Source: Acetobacteraceae bacterium (GTDB taxonomy: Bacteria; Pseudomonadota; Alphaproteobacteria; Acetobacterales; Acetobacteraceae). From it: a stretch of DNA of 22,571 nt. The stretch lies in assembly GCA_014377905.1 (NCBI GenBank), contig JACMOQ010000098.1, positions 1 to 22,571 on the forward strand, written 5' to 3'. The notes beneath the pieces were generated by a model. It searched no databases. It worked only from the letters and a program-made list of their open reading frames with translations, and was not told where the DNA came from. Made by a program: the position numbers and the translations under genes. Shown here one piece after another: positions 22,561-22,571 of this stretch; the stretch's first letter is position 1, and each line of letters begins with the position of its first letter.

Positions 22561-22571
22561 AAACCGGTATC

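Noticed and set aside
1..22571. CRISPR arrays, tRNA/rRNA genes, insertion sequences, integrases
   Set aside because: No regularly spaced repeats, cloverleaf genes or transposase/integrase motifs were recognised on either strand.

Overview
GC-rich window with densely packed genes, many joined by 1-4 base or ATGA overlaps. The ribF-ileS-lspA-bamF run, a DUF3035/BamF-type lipoprotein (a family I know from Alphaproteobacteria), an endonuclease-type MutL and weak Shine-Dalgarno sites all point to an alphaproteobacterium. A Rhodospirillales-like member is my guess; I cannot place it more finely. No rRNA, tRNA, CRISPR, insertion sequence or phage gene is visible.

Region 1 (1-9178) is core metabolism and maintenance. 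A truncated 2-keto-4-pentenoate hydratase/FAH-family gene runs off the left edge on the minus strand. On the plus strand follow ribF, ileS, lspA, the bamF-like lipoprotein, pgi and mutL. Between ribF and ileS is a compact 120-base leader. It has a good sigma70-type promoter, a 14-codon ORF with three Ile codons that starts exactly where transcription should begin, and a perfect 8-bp hairpin around that ORF's stop codon. It looks like a leaderless, isoleucine-sensing attenuator for isoleucyl-tRNA synthetase and is the most unusual feature I found.

Region 2 (9190-9796) is a ParDE-type toxin-antitoxin pair with a 13-base palindrome just upstream.

Region 3 (9864-19825) is an accessory import and catabolism block. 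A complete BMP-family (nucleoside-type) ABC transporter (binding protein, double ATPase, two permeases) is followed by an MFS exporter. Opposing it on the minus strand are an M81 (MlrC-like) metallopeptidase, a DMT/EamA transporter and a small lipoprotein. A divergent M20-family N-carbamoyl amidohydrolase (beta-ureidopropionase/carbamoylase type) completes the block.

Region 4 (19820-20929) is a minus-strand operon fitA-fitB-cdd. The FitAB/VapBC-type toxin-antitoxin genes are coupled by ATGA overlaps to each other and to a cytidine deaminase. The operon starts from an AT-rich promoter that overlaps a perfect 9-bp inverted repeat.

Region 5 (20977-22560) is a RuBisCO-like protein followed 6 bases later by a cupin. 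In Rhodospirillum rubrum, proteins of these two types carry out the methylthioadenosine-to-isoprenoid shunt (methylthioribulose-1-P isomerisation, then release of methanethiol to give 1-deoxyxylulose 5-phosphate). Nucleoside import, cytidine deamination and carbamoyl hydrolysis nearby suggest a nucleoside-scavenging theme, but that link is inference.
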